Source of the DNA: Chloracidobacterium sp.
Lineage (GTDB): Bacteria; Acidobacteriota; Blastocatellia; Pyrinomonadales; Pyrinomonadaceae
Reading direction: 5' to 3'
Length of the DNA: 64,000 nucleotides
NCBI GenBank assembly: GCA_016716365.1
Contig: JADJWM010000004.1
Coordinates: 7,263 to 71,262, forward strand
Of this stretch, positions 1 to 7,959 are shown piece by piece. Under the pieces are notes generated by a model. The model worked only from the letters and a program-made list of their open reading frames with translations, made no database searches and was not told the origin of the DNA. The translations under genes and the position numbers were made by a program. Position 1 is the first letter of the stretch. Every line of letters starts with the position of its first letter.

Positions 1-1
1 C

Positions 2-73
2 ATCATGAAAAGCGGCAGCACCGGCAAGAAGTTCGATTCGAAGATGTATCTCGAGTGGACGAAGACGCTCTAG
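2..73 (+). CDS. C-terminal end of an unidentified protein (cut by window edge)
   Basis: An open frame entering from the left edge runs 23 codons to a TAG at 71-73. The visible residues are basic and polar, ending in EWTKTL. Nothing identifies the family. It converges on the minus-strand gene ending at 77, only 3 bases away. It could also be a non-coding frame. Confidence 0.35.
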   Translation: MMKSGSTGKKFDSKMYLEWTKTL

Positions 74-76
74 CCT

Positions 77-568
77 CTACGATCGTTCCTGGCCTCGAAT
101 GATCTCGGCCTTTATTTCGTGAAGATTGGAGATCATACCGCCGAACTCGATCTTTGGTTTTACCTCCTGCTTTGTCGGAGACGGTGGTGGCTCAGGCACT
201 GGAGATCTTTCAGACCCTGGACCATTCACCAAGCGGTCCGATCCCACACCAATAAAGAAACTGGCAGCAAACGAGATCGCGGCCGTCGCGATCCGCCGCA
301 CCCGCAGTCGCGCCGCAGCGAATCCGACGGGACAGTCCTCGGGAATGAAGGTGCCGTCAGCACGCTCATAGAGTCTGACGCAAACTCGGTCCTCAGATCT
401 GATTAGGAAATTCTCGACCTCCTGTCTCGACATCCCGGGAAGGTAGTAAACATTCAGCCGGCACTGCCCGCAAAAGCGTCGCTTATCATCACCGTACATT
501 TCGTTCCAGTCGGCGGAACACGGGCTCGCGATCTTGATCTTCTCCAGAATGTCCATTTTGATCTCCAT
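77..568 (-). CDS. Hypothetical Cys-rich protein with one membrane segment
   Basis: The N-terminal half (about residues 8-85) carries a conserved-looking cysteine pattern: CSADW, then FCGQC, CVRLYERADG and DCPVG. I have seen this pattern in uncharacterised proteins of Acidobacteria and related phyla, where a metal or Fe-S role is plausible but unproven. A hydrophobic stretch (about residues 93-112) follows a cluster of arginines, then a Pro/Glu-rich linker and a short charged tail. The likely topology is a cytoplasmic Cys domain, one membrane segment and an outer tail. I chose the ATG at 568, which has AAGG about 9 bases upstream; a GTG at 580 is an alternative. No function is assigned. Confidence 0.7.
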   Translation of the reverse strand: MEIKMDILEKIKIASPCSADWNEMYGDDKRRFCGQCRLNVYYLPGMSRQEVENFLIRSEDRVCVRLYERADGTFIPEDCPVGFAAARLRVRRIATAAISFAASFFIGVGSDRLVNGPGSERSPVPEPPPSPTKQEVKPKIEFGGMISNLHEIKAEIIRGQERS

Positions 569-689
569 CACATTAGACACCCTTGCTCTTCATTTGTTCC
601 GCTCATCCTGATACATACCGACAACTTTCTCCGCGTATCAGTTGCGGGGAGATTTCCCCGAACATTTACACGTGAGGAGCACTATTGCA

Positions 690-1253
690 ATGATCAATCA
701 TATTTCCATCGCTGTTAATGAACCCGAGCGGGTCGCAAATTTTCTTGCCGAGATCTGGGACGGCATCGTGTACCCGTTTCCGCCGGCACCCGATTCATTC
801 TTTGTCCTTGCAAATGACGGCAAGGGGACCGCTGTCGAGGTAACTCCCGCGGGCACCGTGCTTGTTCCCGGTGAAGGGCTGCCGGATGAGGACGACCTTG
901 ACGCTTCGACTGAGGAATACGAGGCCCAGTTCGTCAAAAGCGAGTTCGTGCCCCGCTATGTGGCGACGCACCTGAACATCAACACGAAAAAGAGCATCGA
1001 CGAGATCCGCGAACTTGCAAAACGCGAGGGCTGGCGGGTGCTTGTCTGCAACCGCGGCGGCGGCCTGTTCCAACTGGTCGAAGTTTGGGTCGAGAATACC
1101 TTTATGCTGGAGGTGATGACGCCCGAACAGACCAAACGATACGTCGAGATCACCGATCCGGCGTTCATGGAAGCCGCGTTTGCCGAGACTCTGGCGAACA
1201 CGCACCCTCCCTCAAATAAGGTATTGGCTTCTGACTTGAATCTTATCGGCTGA
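690..1253 (+). CDS. VOC (glyoxalase/dioxygenase-fold) family protein
   Basis: The start INHISIAVNEPERVANFL is typical of vicinal-oxygen-chelate modules, where a beta strand with a metal-ligand His is followed by a helix. At 187 residues it is long enough for a VOC fold with an extra C-terminal helical part; a second His-containing strand (THLNINTKKS) lies near residue 90. The ATG at 690 has GAGGAG at 675-680 as ribosome binding site, better than an upstream in-frame ATG at 642. The substrate cannot be predicted. The gene stands alone and converges on the transferase gene ending at 1338. Confidence 0.7.
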   Translation: MINHISIAVNEPERVANFLAEIWDGIVYPFPPAPDSFFVLANDGKGTAVEVTPAGTVLVPGEGLPDEDDLDASTEEYEAQFVKSEFVPRYVATHLNINTKKSIDEIRELAKREGWRVLVCNRGGGLFQLVEVWVENTFMLEVMTPEQTKRYVEITDPAFMEAAFAETLANTHPPSNKVLASDLNLIG

Positions 1254-1337
1254 GGGAACATAGCATCGGGCCGTCGAGAATTTCAGGAGGATGGGGTCGG
1301 GGGATACCTGATTCCTGAAACTCTCGGCGGTCCGTAT

Positions 1338-2018
1338 TTATTGGCTTCCGCGTCGTGCGAACGGCTCCCAGCGGCCCTCCCAGTCAAAGGCCTCCGTCCC
1401 GATGAACTGCTTTTTGTAATCGTAAAAAGAGCGTCCCTCGTAGGTATAGCCCAGATAATAAAATGACCTTCCGCTTGCAATGGCAAACTCGATCTCCTTG
1501 AGCATCGTGAAAATGCCCAGCCGGCGGCGCTCCTCGTCCGGATCGAACATCGCGTAAATTCCCGAAACAGAAGCGCGGCCAACATCGAAATAGCTCGTCG
1601 CGATCAGCCTGTCGGCCTTAAAGACCGCGGCTTCCAGCGTCTTGCTCGGGACACGCGAAGGGTCGGGGATAAAAAGGTATTCCGCCAGACTTGAGGGCGG
1701 CCGCTCGTCAAAGCGGCTCGAATGCCGCATGAACAATTCATCGGCCTCAAAATTGGGTTCGGCCGGCCGGATCACGGTCCGTGTGTCCGAATTGCGGCTG
1801 GCCGTGCGGCGCTGGCTCCGCGACAGTCTGAATTCCGAAAGCCGGATCCGCAACGGGATCACGTTTCGCCATTCATTCTTGTATCGGGCCAGATTGTACC
1901 GATAGAATTCCAGGCCCGAATGGCGCCAGCCCAGGGCGTAAAGCTCGTCCAGCGTATCTGGGCCGACCTTCAGCGTCAGCATATGTTCGAGGATCGGTTT
2001 TTGAATTCCCTCTTTCAT
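1338..2018 (-). CDS. Arginyl/leucyl-tRNA-protein transferase family protein (Ate/Bpt-like)
   Basis: Members of this family move an amino acid from charged tRNA to the N-terminus of proteins, marking them for N-end-rule degradation. The segment with RHSG, IPLRIRLSEF and SRSQRR (about residues 30-75) matches the conserved N-terminal module, and the tail YYLGYTYEGRSFYDYKKQF matches the GNAT-like acceptor domain. It is 226 residues, near the usual bacterial length. The odd point is that the cysteines normally found in the N-terminal module, including the CxxC before VPVRI, are absent. It follows the molybdoenzyme gene by 10 bp, so co-transcription is likely. Family assignment is good; whether it transfers Arg, Leu or something else is unknown. 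Confidence 0.75.
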   Translation of the reverse strand: MKEGIQKPILEHMLTLKVGPDTLDELYALGWRHSGLEFYRYNLARYKNEWRNVIPLRIRLSEFRLSRSQRRTASRNSDTRTVIRPAEPNFEADELFMRHSSRFDERPPSSLAEYLFIPDPSRVPSKTLEAAVFKADRLIATSYFDVGRASVSGIYAMFDPDEERRRLGIFTMLKEIEFAIASGRSFYYLGYTYEGRSFYDYKKQFIGTEAFDWEGRWEPFARRGSQ

Positions 2019-2028
2019 ATTTCTGCGA

Positions 2029-2919
2029 TCACAGGCCGGAGTACCAATCGTATCCGCTCTCTGCCCAATAGTCGCGCGGTCGCTCGGCCGTAAACTCTAT
2101 CCGCCCGATCCGCTTGATCTGCTTGATGCCGTACTTTGTCGGCGAAGCAAGCCTGAGCGGGGCTCCGTGCTCGGGCAGCAGCGGCTCGCCGTTCATTTCA
2201 TAGGCCAGCAGCGTCTGCGGATGGAGAATGCTTGCCGTATCCCAACCCACGAAATATCCGTTGTCCGGCGTCGAGAGCGAGACATAGGGCAGCAGTTTGT
2301 CGGGCCGGCCCGCCACGTCCGGCCGGCTTCCGTCGATCGTCTTCGGCGAGTATTTTTGGGCAAAGTCTGAGAATCTCACGCCGGCCCATTGAACAATGAT
2401 GCTCCAGCCCTCGATGCACATCAGCTCCGTGATCATCTCGGTCCGGGGAAGCGCCCTGAGGTCGTCCAGCGAAAGGACAAGGTCCTGTTCTGCTCCGTAA
2501 ACGCCGCCGACGTTCAGCGACCACGCCGCCTGATCGAGTTCCTGTTCCATCCCGATCATTCCGTTCACCCGCCGCGGCGAGATCCGCTCCGGCGGAAATT
2601 CCGGCGCGAGCCGCGAGGGTTTGTAGAAGAACCGGCCGACCGTTTCGTTGAACTCCAGCGTGCGTCGCAGGAGCCCCATCTTCGCGTCATCCGGCATCCA
2701 CCGCCAGCCAAAGACCGCCGTAAGCGCGGCCGCACCGCCGATCAGGAACGTTCGGCGCGACCGACTGAACATCTCGGCCTTCGCCTGCTTTTCGTCAAGC
2801 GGCGGGCCGAGAACCCGCTTTTCGCTCAGGATGCGGGCGGTGTTTGCGCGATTCTCAGGTTCGCCGCGACGCAACTCACGGACCTCTTCGAGTAAAATGT
2901 CCTTTTCTGCGCCGCTCAC
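2029..2919 (-). CDS. Tat-exported molybdopterin-dependent oxidoreductase (sulfite oxidase/MsrP-like)
   Basis: The protein has a twin-arginine signal (SRSRRTFLIGGAAAL, residues about 52-66) after a charged 50-residue extension, then a sulfite-oxidase-type molybdopterin fold. The single Cys in ELMCIEGWS is in the expected position of the Mo-ligating cysteine. Known relatives are periplasmic, including MsrP (protein methionine sulfoxide reductase) and sulfite dehydrogenases. A GTG start with GAGGG 6-10 bases upstream fits best. A membrane cytochrome b gene lies about 1 kb upstream on the same strand, the usual electron partner, with one small Cys-rich gene between. The physiological substrate is not determined. 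Confidence 0.85.
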   Translation of the reverse strand: MSGAEKDILLEEVRELRRGEPENRANTARILSEKRVLGPPLDEKQAKAEMFSRSRRTFLIGGAAALTAVFGWRWMPDDAKMGLLRRTLEFNETVGRFFYKPSRLAPEFPPERISPRRVNGMIGMEQELDQAAWSLNVGGVYGAEQDLVLSLDDLRALPRTEMITELMCIEGWSIIVQWAGVRFSDFAQKYSPKTIDGSRPDVAGRPDKLLPYVSLSTPDNGYFVGWDTASILHPQTLLAYEMNGEPLLPEHGAPLRLASPTKYGIKQIKRIGRIEFTAERPRDYWAESGYDWYSGL

Positions 2920-3040
2920 CCTTCGTCCCTCATTGACGTTGCTCCGTCTGTTTAACTTTACAGCCCCGGACCCAGCTCCATAGCGTGTTTAGCTCAGTTC
3001 CTGTGGTTTCCGGTGCGCGAATAGTACCTTCTCACGTGTG

Positions 3041-3361
3041 TCATAATAGAGCTCCACTCTGGATTCGGACTTCCATTTCAGCGAAACAACGGAAGCAAAC
3101 CGGCACAAACCCTTTTGAATATATGCTGCGGAGATGATCAATGCTCAGATCCTCACTCTTCAAGGGAAGACCATACGTTTCTATACACTTAGGGCAATAA
3201 GTTAAAGTAAGTGCCATATCATCTACCACGCCATCATGATCAATAAAGCTCAATTTGATTAATCGATCAGGTTCCGTGTGATTTCGGATATGACCTGCAA
3301 TATGTTCGCAAACTAACACGATCCCTGAACGACCGTGTTTTTCGCAAATAATAAGCCCCAT
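3041..3361 (-). CDS. Small Cys-rich protein, possible zinc-binding
   Basis: A 106-residue protein with six cysteines: one each near residues 6 and 18 in CEKH and CEHI, and two CxxC pairs, CPKC (about 56) and CFRC (about 89). The pattern suggests metal binding, probably zinc. No family was recognised. Codon use is visibly more AT-rich than in neighbouring genes. It lies 22 bp after the cytochrome b gene and 121 bp before the molybdoenzyme gene on the same strand, so it interrupts an otherwise typical pair. It may be an unrelated insertion. Confidence 0.6.
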   Translation of the reverse strand: MGLIICEKHGRSGIVLVCEHIAGHIRNHTEPDRLIKLSFIDHDGVVDDMALTLTYCPKCIETYGLPLKSEDLSIDHLRSIYSKGFVPVCFRCFAEMEVRIQSGALL

Positions 3362-3383
3362 TTTTGTTTCGTCTGAGCTCGCC

Positions 3384-4061
3384 TCACACTGAATCCAAAT
3401 CGCTTCCTGCCTTCACAGTATCGTAACCGGTCACCATCGATCGAAAATTTGCCCAACCCGCGATGGCAACCTGGACGATGTGGACAAAAAAGAACAGCAC
3501 GAACAGGATAGTCAGCCAAAAATGCATCCACCGCGCCCACCCGTATCCGCCAAGCAGTGACGTAAGCCAGGCCAATTGCAGCGGCTTGTAAATGGCAAGT
3601 CCGGTAATTACCGACCCAACGCCCATCAGGATAACCGCCGTGTATGCGATCCGCTGCGCGTCGTTATATTTTCCCTGCGGCGGGAGCTTCTTCACGATCT
3701 TCACGTCGTGCATTGCGACACGGACCGCCCTCCCGAACGATCCGGGCACAGGCAGTATGGCCCGCCATTCGCCCGAAACGGCGAGATAAACCACGTAGAT
3801 CAGGCCGTTTGCCGCGAACAGCCACATAAAAAAGAAATGCAGCCTTAAACCTTCGGCCAGGCGGTACGGGATACCGAAGAAGTCGTAGAACCATTGCGGG
3901 AAAAAATGAAATACCTCGTAGTTGAAGATCCAAAGTCCGTAAACGGCGTTCGCCCAGTAGATGAGCAGCCCGCTCCAGATCATCATCGCCAGGAGCGGAA
4001 AGTTGATCCAGTGCAGCCACCGGATCGCGAGCGGGTGCTTTCTCTCTAGTCTTTTACTCAT
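3384..4061 (-). CDS. Cytochrome b/b6-type membrane subunit
   Basis: The 225-residue protein has four or five hydrophobic segments. Heme-ligand candidate histidines sit in the first segment (IRWLHWINF), in RLHFFFMW and near the C-terminus (RWMHFWL and FFVHIVQ). This matches the cytochrome b561/formate-dehydrogenase-gamma-like family that passes electrons between the quinone pool and a periplasmic enzyme. It probably serves the Tat-exported molybdoenzyme at 2029-2919. I start at the ATG at 4061 (MSKRLERKHPL); a second ATG at 4082 adds seven residues. No strong Shine-Dalgarno is seen for either. Confidence 0.8.
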   Translation of the reverse strand: MSKRLERKHPLAIRWLHWINFPLLAMMIWSGLLIYWANAVYGLWIFNYEVFHFFPQWFYDFFGIPYRLAEGLRLHFFFMWLFAANGLIYVVYLAVSGEWRAILPVPGSFGRAVRVAMHDVKIVKKLPPQGKYNDAQRIAYTAVILMGVGSVITGLAIYKPLQLAWLTSLLGGYGWARWMHFWLTILFVLFFFVHIVQVAIAGWANFRSMVTGYDTVKAGSDLDSV

Positions 4062-4303
4062 CGGTCTGCCGGGTATGCTCATCAGGTTAGCACGAAACCG
4101 CAAACCCTTGCCGCAACTTCTCCTCTGGCGTCGATTGTTTACTTGGATGCAGAAGCACCTCGAACTTTTAGTTCGTCTGACCTCGGCGTACGGACGCGCA
4201 AAGTTTTTTTGAATCCGAACCACGCCTCGATGCGAAACCACTCCTGAACGCCCAACAGGGCACCAATTTCGAGTAAAGGGAATAACAAGGAAGGTAATAA
4301 AAA

Positions 4304-4870
4304 ATGAAAAATTTTGCGTTTTCAGTTCTTTTCGCGGTCGCGGTTTTGGTTGGAGCAAATGTAAATGTTTCGGCCCAGATGAAGTCGGATAATCCGATGG
4401 TTGGCGGGGCCGCCATGTATAAAACGAAGGACATCGTCGACAACGCCGTTAACTCGGCCGACCATACGACGCTCGTTGCCGCCGTCAAGGCAGCCGGGCT
4501 CGTTGACACGCTGAAGAGCAAAGGCCCGTTCACGGTCTTCGCTCCGGTCAACTCGGCGTTTGAGGCACTCCCGGCCGGCACGGTCGAAACGCTCCTGAAG
4601 CCTGAGAACAAGGCGACCCTTACAAAGGTTCTGACCTACCACGTTCTTTCGGGCAACTTCACTTCGAAGGACGTCGTGAAGGCTATCCAGAAGGGCAACG
4701 GCAAGGCCTCTTTCACCACCGTTTCGGGCGACACCCTGACGGCGATGCTCGACGGTTCGAACGTCGTTCTGATGGATGAGAAGGGCGGCCGTGCAACGGT
4801 GACGATCGCGGACGTCAAGCAGTCGAACGGCGTGATCCACGTGATCGACGCGGTCGTTCTGCCGAACTAA
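4304..4870 (+). CDS. Secreted fasciclin-domain protein
   Basis: A signal peptide (residues 1-24, ending VSA) is followed by one fasciclin (FAS1) domain. Diagnostic parts are FTVFAPVNSAF, LTYHVLSG and the closing NGVIHVIDAVVLP. Bacterial single-FAS1 proteins are secreted or surface proteins linked to adhesion; the ligand is unknown. At 188 residues it is normal length. AAGGAAGG just upstream of the ATG gives a clear ribosome binding site. It is monocistronic. Confidence 0.9.
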   Translation: MKNFAFSVLFAVAVLVGANVNVSAQMKSDNPMVGGAAMYKTKDIVDNAVNSADHTTLVAAVKAAGLVDTLKSKGPFTVFAPVNSAFEALPAGTVETLLKPENKATLTKVLTYHVLSGNFTSKDVVKAIQKGNGKASFTTVSGDTLTAMLDGSNVVLMDEKGGRATVTIADVKQSNGVIHVIDAVVLPN

Positions 4871-5031
4871 GTATCTAGTTGCTAAGTAACGGGCCCTTTA
4901 AGGACGTGCGCCATACACAAGGCACGCCTGCGAGGGCCTTCTTCTATCGTCAAGCATGGAATAAACTACAATTCAGGTTTGATACCCTTATAACAGACTG
5001 TGCCGAGTGACATCCGGCTAGGGCCAAGCAA

Positions 5032-5598
5032 ATGAAACATCGAACAGGTTTTCTACTCGCGATCGTATTTTCAGCGACGGCGATCGGCATTGCATTGAGC
5101 TGCGGAAGTTCCTCGGCCTCGCGCACGCTGACGGAAGAGGCGGGCCCCGAAGTCTCGGCGACTCCCGCAAAGGTCGCGGCCGCGAGCGACGCCGTATTCG
5201 ATGGGCAAAAGTTGGAACGCTCGGACGACGAGTGGAAAAAGCTGCTGACGCCGGAACAGTTTTACATTCTGCGTGAAGACGGGACCGACTATCCTTTCAA
5301 AAGCCAGTACCACGACAACAAGGTGAAAGGTGACTATTATTGCGCCGCCTGTCATCTGAAGCTTTTCAGCTCTGCAACGAAATTTGATTCGGGCACCGGA
5401 TGGCCGAGCTTCTGGCAGCCGGTTAATAAGAAGAATATCGTTGAAAAGGAAGATCGTAGCCTGGGCGATGTCCGTACCGAGGTTGAATGCGCACGCTGCG
5501 GCTCTCACTTAGGGCACGTCTTTGAGGACGGCCCCGAGCCGACCGGCCTGCGCTACTGCATCAACGGGACCGCGTTGAAATTTGAAAAGGTAAAATGA
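5032..5598 (+). CDS. msrB: Peptide-methionine (R)-S-oxide reductase, exported lipoprotein form
   Basis: MsrB reduces the R epimer of methionine sulfoxide in proteins. The domain (about residues 60-186) holds the zinc cysteines CAAC and CARC, the signature GTGWPSF and the catalytic RYCINGTALKF near the C-terminus. The N-terminus is a lipoprotein signal with lipobox ALSC (Cys24), so the enzyme should be anchored outside the cytoplasm. It may act on oxidised envelope proteins, as the nearby MsrP-like molybdoenzyme could. Its stop is 2 bp from that of the convergent gene at 5601. Confidence 0.92.
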   Translation: MKHRTGFLLAIVFSATAIGIALSCGSSSASRTLTEEAGPEVSATPAKVAAASDAVFDGQKLERSDDEWKKLLTPEQFYILREDGTDYPFKSQYHDNKVKGDYYCAACHLKLFSSATKFDSGTGWPSFWQPVNKKNIVEKEDRSLGDVRTEVECARCGSHLGHVFEDGPEPTGLRYCINGTALKFEKVK

Positions 5599-5600
5599 GC

Positions 5601-6086
5601 TTAATTGCCTGCTTTTGATGGTTCGGTGGATTCGTCTTCGAGGCGGATCCGCCATTTCCCTTCCTGCTTTATCAGCAATCCGGTGTAGGAATAGTTGAAT
5701 GTGGTACCGTCCTGATCTTGCCATTCGAACAGTCCCGTCACGACGGCAGTATTTTTCGAAATGACGTCAACCGACAGGTCCTTCCACTTGAAAGACTTCG
5801 GTCCAGACCACTTAGTCAAATACCGATCCTTCAACTGTTCGAAAGGCATGAATGCCTTTGAACCGTTCCCTACCAGATAAACGCCACGGCGGTCATACCT
5901 GTCGGCGATGGCCTCGCGTTTGTGGCTCCGAAGGTCCTCGGCGTAGGAATCAAAAAACTCCCTGATAGATCGTTCTGTTGAGGATACTTCAGGATGTTTT
6001 TCGACTTTTGCCGGCGGCTGAGAAAATGCCGCGATCACACAGGCTATAACGAATATCGCGGCGGCAAATGTACGACGGGTGTGCAT
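5601..6086 (-). CDS. Exported SnoaL/DUF4440-like (NTF2-fold) protein
   Basis: A signal peptide (residues about 1-22) precedes a cone-shaped NTF2-like domain. The motif FFDSYAEDLRSHKREAIADRY opens it, and ending strands such as GLLIKQEGKWRIRLEDES are typical of DUF4440/SnoaL proteins. These domains bind or transform small molecules, and most exported ones are uncharacterised. Length 161 residues is normal. It sits 18 bp downstream of the YggX-like gene, so it may be the last gene of that transcript. Confidence 0.7.
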   Translation of the reverse strand: MHTRRTFAAAIFVIACVIAAFSQPPAKVEKHPEVSSTERSIREFFDSYAEDLRSHKREAIADRYDRRGVYLVGNGSKAFMPFEQLKDRYLTKWSGPKSFKWKDLSVDVISKNTAVVTGLFEWQDQDGTTFNYSYTGLLIKQEGKWRIRLEDESTEPSKAGN

Positions 6087-6104
6087 ATTATCGAAAGGAC
6101 CGGA

Positions 6105-6401
6105 CTACCAATTGACGCTCCCTTCCTTTGAAGTGTCGATCTCGGCCATATCGACACCCTCGTCGTAGAAGAATATCTTCATATTGTCGAAAAGGAACGT
6201 GTGAGAATCGGGGTTCGAAACGTCCAGGCCGAAATGGTTGATCAGCTGCATCTGCTTTTTCTGCCACTCGGCCCAGCAGTCCTTGCACATCTCGTTGCCG
6301 ATCTTCTCTCCCAACTCGGTCGGTACCGGGGCGTAGCCGATCGGATCGCCCTTTTGCCCGCACCGGGCGCATTTGAATTTGTCGCTTCCGAATAAAGCCA
6401 T
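6105..6401 (-). CDS. YggX-like Fe(II)-trafficking family protein with an N-terminal zinc ribbon
   Basis: The segment from PTELGEKIGNEM to QLINHFGLDV (about residues 27-62) matches YggX, a small protein that protects Fe-S enzymes from oxidative damage. Classical YggX starts directly with this fold. Here a CARC pair (residues 11 and 14) and a CKDC pair (about 39 and 42) form a putative four-cysteine zinc ribbon woven into its N-terminal part. AGGAG about 10 bases upstream supports the ATG at 6401. It is the fourth gene of a minus-strand run (membrane protein, peroxiredoxin, Pr6Pr, this), fitting an oxidative-stress theme. Confidence 0.7.
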   Translation of the reverse strand: MALFGSDKFKCARCGQKGDPIGYAPVPTELGEKIGNEMCKDCWAEWQKKQMQLINHFGLDVSNPDSHTFLFDNMKIFFYDEGVDMAEIDTSKEGSVNW

Positions 6402-6431
6402 AATTACGAGCTCCTGATATTTAGAGTTATA

Positions 6432-7073
6432 TCAGTTCGACGCGGCAATTGCAGTCCGGGAAAAAAGTTTGGCGATCATTACGTAAACGAACCCGACGAG
6501 TGCAAAAGCTAGTAAAACGGATCCCGTGTTTGTAAGCGCTTGAGGATAGCCCAATTGCGTCACATCGACGAACCAATACGGATACCACATTGCAAACGCC
6601 CCGCGCGTGAGCGAATAGGCGATGTAAACCAGCGGATAGACAAGCCATTTGAGCGGTTCGGACCAGCCGAGGCCTGACTTTGGAGCAAATATTATCCAAT
6701 AGATCACGTAAGCCAACGGGACCACGTCGTGAAGTGCGTGGTCCGCCACTGCCTGCCACCCCGTCGGGTCCCAAACCGACCGCAGAAACAGGCTGTAAAC
6801 CAGGCCGACGATCGAAATGTAAACGGCGACCGCCGTCTGCACGGTCGCCCGGGCCGTGAATCGGCCGATCTTTGAATCCGGAACGAATGCTATCGCCGTC
6901 GTCGTCAGGGCGACGATGATGTTCGTCAAGACAGTGAAATAGCTGAAGAATCGGATGAAACGCTCGACGGCTCCGGGCTCAGGCTCGACCGGGTTTGTCA
7001 TCGCCAACCCGAATTGAAGTATCAGTGAAAGCCATCCGATCACTGCAATGACGCCGGCCACGATTCTTTTCAT
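6432..7073 (-). CDS. Pr6Pr family integral membrane protein
   Basis: There are six hydrophobic segments in 213 residues. The motif FFSYFTVLTNIIVA near residue 43, HDVVPLAYVIYW near 115 and WYPYWFVD near 163 are the hallmark conserved pieces of the Pr6Pr (FAR-17a/AIG1-like) family. Biochemical function in bacteria is unknown; eukaryotic relatives hydrolyse fatty acid esters of hydroxy fatty acids. The start follows the peroxiredoxin stop by 5 bp, so the two are probably translated from one message. Confidence 0.85.
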   Translation of the reverse strand: MKRIVAGVIAVIGWLSLILQFGLAMTNPVEPEPGAVERFIRFFSYFTVLTNIIVALTTTAIAFVPDSKIGRFTARATVQTAVAVYISIVGLVYSLFLRSVWDPTGWQAVADHALHDVVPLAYVIYWIIFAPKSGLGWSEPLKWLVYPLVYIAYSLTRGAFAMWYPYWFVDVTQLGYPQALTNTGSVLLAFALVGFVYVMIAKLFSRTAIAASN

Positions 7074-7078
7074 TTGTC

Positions 7079-7537
7079 TCAGCCCGCCTTGTTAATTGCT
7101 TCGAGCACGTCCTCGTCCGCAGGCCGAAACAGGCTCAGCGACTGCACCTTGTGATATGCGATCTTGCCGTCCTTATCGATCACGACCACACCTCGGGCCG
7201 ACCGGCCCGGCAGCCAGCTCTTCATCCCATAGGCGGCCGACACCTCGCCATCCGGGTCCGACAATAATCGAAGCGGCAGCTCGTTCTTCTCTGCAAAACC
7301 CTTGTGTGACTCCACCGAATCCGTCGAGATGCCCACTACCTCGGCCCCGGTCGCCTGATACTCCGACCAATGGTCCCTAACGGAACAAAGCTGCTTCGTA
7401 CACACCGGTGAATTATCCGCGGGATAAAAAATGAGCACGACCGTATGTCCTTTGTAATTACTTAGGGCCCAATCGCTGCCTTCGCCGTCCTTTAAGGTGA
7501 ATTCCGGTGCTTCACTCCCGATGCCGATCTCGCTCAT
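7079..7537 (-). CDS. Peroxiredoxin (BCP/AhpC-TSA type)
   Basis: Thiol peroxidase of 152 residues. The peroxidatic Cys lies in SPVCTKQLCSVRD (about residue 46), five residues before a second Cys that may resolve it, as in BCP. The conserved GVSTDS and FRLLSDPDG-like segments are present, with LRLLSDPDG here. It reduces hydrogen peroxide or alkyl peroxides using thioredoxin. Its ATG overlaps the stop of the upstream membrane gene (7534-7537), indicating translational coupling. Confidence 0.9.
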   Translation of the reverse strand: MSEIGIGSEAPEFTLKDGEGSDWALSNYKGHTVVLIFYPADNSPVCTKQLCSVRDHWSEYQATGAEVVGISTDSVESHKGFAEKNELPLRLLSDPDGEVSAAYGMKSWLPGRSARGVVVIDKDGKIAYHKVQSLSLFRPADEDVLEAINKAG

Positions 7538-7905
7538 TTTTTCCTCGCCTCCCTGATAGCCAGAACCGCCGTCACCATAAACGGTAGCGTCGAAAGTAGT
7601 ATCTTAAAGTTGGACCCAAGCACCCCCACAAGCACCATCATCAACAGCAATAGAGCCAGGCATGCGATCCCGATGTACGTCACCCACCTGCTCGGCTCCT
7701 TCTGGAACAGCGTGATCAGCAGCAGCACCTGACCCAGCAGCGGCACCAGAGTAAACGGATGCGCCGCCGAGACCGGATCGCTGAAAAGCTTGCGAAGCAC
7801 CTCCCATTCGGCCTGAAACAAAAACGCGCCGTTGCCGCCTCCCCACTCCAGATAACCGAAGAGTGATGTGAGAATAACCAATGCGTTCAGGATTTTCTTT
7901 CTCAT
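7534..7905 (-). CDS. Small four-segment membrane protein, unknown function
   Basis: The 123-residue protein has hydrophobic segments at about 5-20, 50-66, 73-95 and 99-115. A short loop with YLEWGGGNGAFLF lies between the first two. No family is recognised. TGGAG 5-9 bases before the ATG at 7905 decides the start over one 8 codons upstream. The stop overlaps the peroxiredoxin start by 4 bases, so it is the first gene of a coupled set. Confidence 0.7.
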   Translation of the reverse strand: MRKKILNALVILTSLFGYLEWGGGNGAFLFQAEWEVLRKLFSDPVSAAHPFTLVPLLGQVLLLITLFQKEPSRWVTYIGIACLALLLLMMVLVGVLGSNFKILLSTLPFMVTAVLAIREARKK

Positions 7906-7959
7906 ACGATCTCCAAACCAACCGTCCAACGTTTTTGATCCATTCTTTCAGAATCGGAT

